Below are positions 44,409-45,203 of a stretch of DNA of 45,203 nt, one piece after another. Position 1 is the first letter of the stretch. Each line of letters starts with the position of its first letter. This DNA is from Saccharothrix sp. ST-888 (GTDB taxonomy: Bacteria; Actinomycetota; Actinomycetes; Streptomycetales; Streptomycetaceae). Position numbers and translations under genes: made by a program. A model generated the notes under the pieces. The model was not told the DNA's origin, did no database searches, and saw nothing but the letters and a program-made list of their open reading frames with translations. The stretch is taken from assembly GCF_000955975.1 (NCBI RefSeq), contig NZ_JYJF01000053.1, forward strand, positions 1 to 45,203. Reading direction: 5' to 3'.

Positions 44409-45077
44409 ATGAAGCGCAAGCACTGGGCACTGCCACTCGCCGCCGCCATCGCCCTGCCCCTCGCCCTCACCGGCACCGCGGCCACCGCCGCGACACCGGA
44501 CCCCACCCCGACGCCCACCACCTGCACCTACTCACCGGCGGTCCCGGCCGACAACTTCAAGGGCATACCGGTCTTCGACCCGGCGAAGGCCGCCAAGCCC
44601 TACCACGCGACACTGCGGACCAGCCAGGGCGCCATCACCTTCCAGGCCCTGACCGACAAGGCCCCCTGCACCACCTTCTCCTTCCGCTTCCTCGCGGAAC
44701 ACGACTACTTCAACCGCACCCACTGCCATCGCCTCACCACCCAGCGGCTCTACGTCCTCCAGTGCGGCGACCCCACCGGGACCGGCAGCGGCGGCCCCGG
44801 CTACTCCTTCCCCGACGAGAACCTCACCGGCGCCACCTACCCGGCCGGCACGGTAGCCATGGCCAACGCGGGCCCCAACACCAACGGCAGCCAGTTCTTC
44901 TTCGTCTGGAAGGACACCAAGCTCTCCCCCGCCTACACCCCCTTCGGCCGCATCACCGCAGGCCTCGACGTCCTCCAGAAGATCGCCGCCGGCGGCGAGG
45001 ACGACCAGAACAACCCCGGCGACGGCTACCCCACCCTGCCCGTCGACATCCGCCAGGTCCGCATCACCAACCGCTGA
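44409..45077 (+). CDS. Secreted cyclophilin-type peptidyl-prolyl cis-trans isomerase
   Basis: 222 residues. A Sec signal peptide (MKRKHWALPLAAAIALPLAL, cleavage after ATAA near residue 28) and a short Pro/Thr-rich linker precede the cyclophilin fold. The fold shows FNRTHCHRLTT, LQCGDPTGTGSGGPGYSFPD, GTVAMANAGPNTNGSQFFFV and the closing TPFGRITAGLDVLQKI. The catalytic arginine (CHRL) is kept; the His of the usual HTVFG motif is replaced (YTPFG). It would assist folding of exported proteins. The start is supported by GGGAGGG. A strong hairpin follows at 45087-45120. Confidence 0.92.
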   Translation: MKRKHWALPLAAAIALPLALTGTAATAATPDPTPTPTTCTYSPAVPADNFKGIPVFDPAKAAKPYHATLRTSQGAITFQALTDKAPCTTFSFRFLAEHDYFNRTHCHRLTTQRLYVLQCGDPTGTGSGGPGYSFPDENLTGATYPAGTVAMANAGPNTNGSQFFFVWKDTKLSPAYTPFGRITAGLDVLQKIAAGGEDDQNNPGDGYPTLPVDIRQVRITNR

Positions 45078-45086
45078 CCACCAACT

Positions 45087-45120
45087 CCCGTACGGCGGCG
45101 GCCTGGCCACGCCGTACGGG
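45087..45120 (+). terminator. Intrinsic terminator after the cyclophilin gene
   Basis: CCCGTACGGCG (45087-45097) and CGCCGTACGGG (45110-45120) form a perfect 11-pair stem with a 12-base loop, nine bases after the stop. No T run follows. Confidence 0.8.
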
Positions 45121-45203
45121 GAGATCTGGCCGCATCGCTCACCCTGGAAGCCGCTCTGTGGCTGCGCGTCAGACACCAACTCTCTCGGGGCGCACCGGTC
45201 AAC

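Overview
The window is high-GC actinobacterial chromosome, most likely from the Streptomycetaceae (Streptomyces or Kitasatospora). The evidence is the strongly GC-biased third codon positions, frequent GTG/TTG starts, a WhiJ-type XRE regulator overlapping a DUF397 gene, a fused FbiC (F420 cofactor) gene, a Tat-exported PHP-domain protein, a complete 14-gene nuo operon of actinobacterial type, and copies of a GGGGCGCGGGGA-type intergenic hairpin that I associate with streptomycetes. No rRNA, tRNA, CRISPR array or intact insertion sequence was recognised.

Positions 1-20269 are a mosaic of short accessory or housekeeping units. They are: the tail of an unidentified gene; a D,D-carboxypeptidase with a very long low-complexity cytoplasmic tail (minus strand); a GPP34-family protein; the WhiJ-like/DUF397 pair; an ADP-ribosylglycohydrolase; a secreted tyrosine phosphatase; fbiC; a LolA-like protein with an ABC ATPase and permease; a small unknown protein; a RarD-type transporter; a divergent QorB-like reductase and HxlR regulator; a TetR regulator divergent from a DUF5701 gene; and a Tat-exported PHP-domain protein. 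Several divergent gaps hold perfect inverted repeats that look like operators.

Positions 20270-41619 form a block of energy-metabolism genes, all on the minus strand. In transcription order they are nuoA-N (complex I), a long-chain polyprenyl diphosphate synthase (probable menaquinone side chain), a NarL-type response regulator without a neighbouring kinase, and korA-korB (2-oxoacid:ferredoxin oxidoreductase). The nuo genes are tightly coupled: nine of the thirteen junctions overlap by 1 or 4 bases. The 519-base leader of nuoA carries a good match to a Rex redox-repressor site, two direct copies of a CRP-like dyad spaced 33 bases apart, and a further perfect palindrome. Together these suggest combined control by NADH/NAD and a second signal.

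Positions 41620-45203 hold the nuo control region, an EamA-family transporter, a truncated FtsX-type ABC permease (probable pseudogene) and a secreted cyclophilin.

No clearly new multigene system is evident. The best leads are the composite nuoA control region, perfect dyads upstream of fbiC and between tetR and the DUF5701 gene, a start-less coding remnant in frame behind the tetR stop, the tandem-repeat tail of the carboxypeptidase, and the LolA-like/ABC unit.
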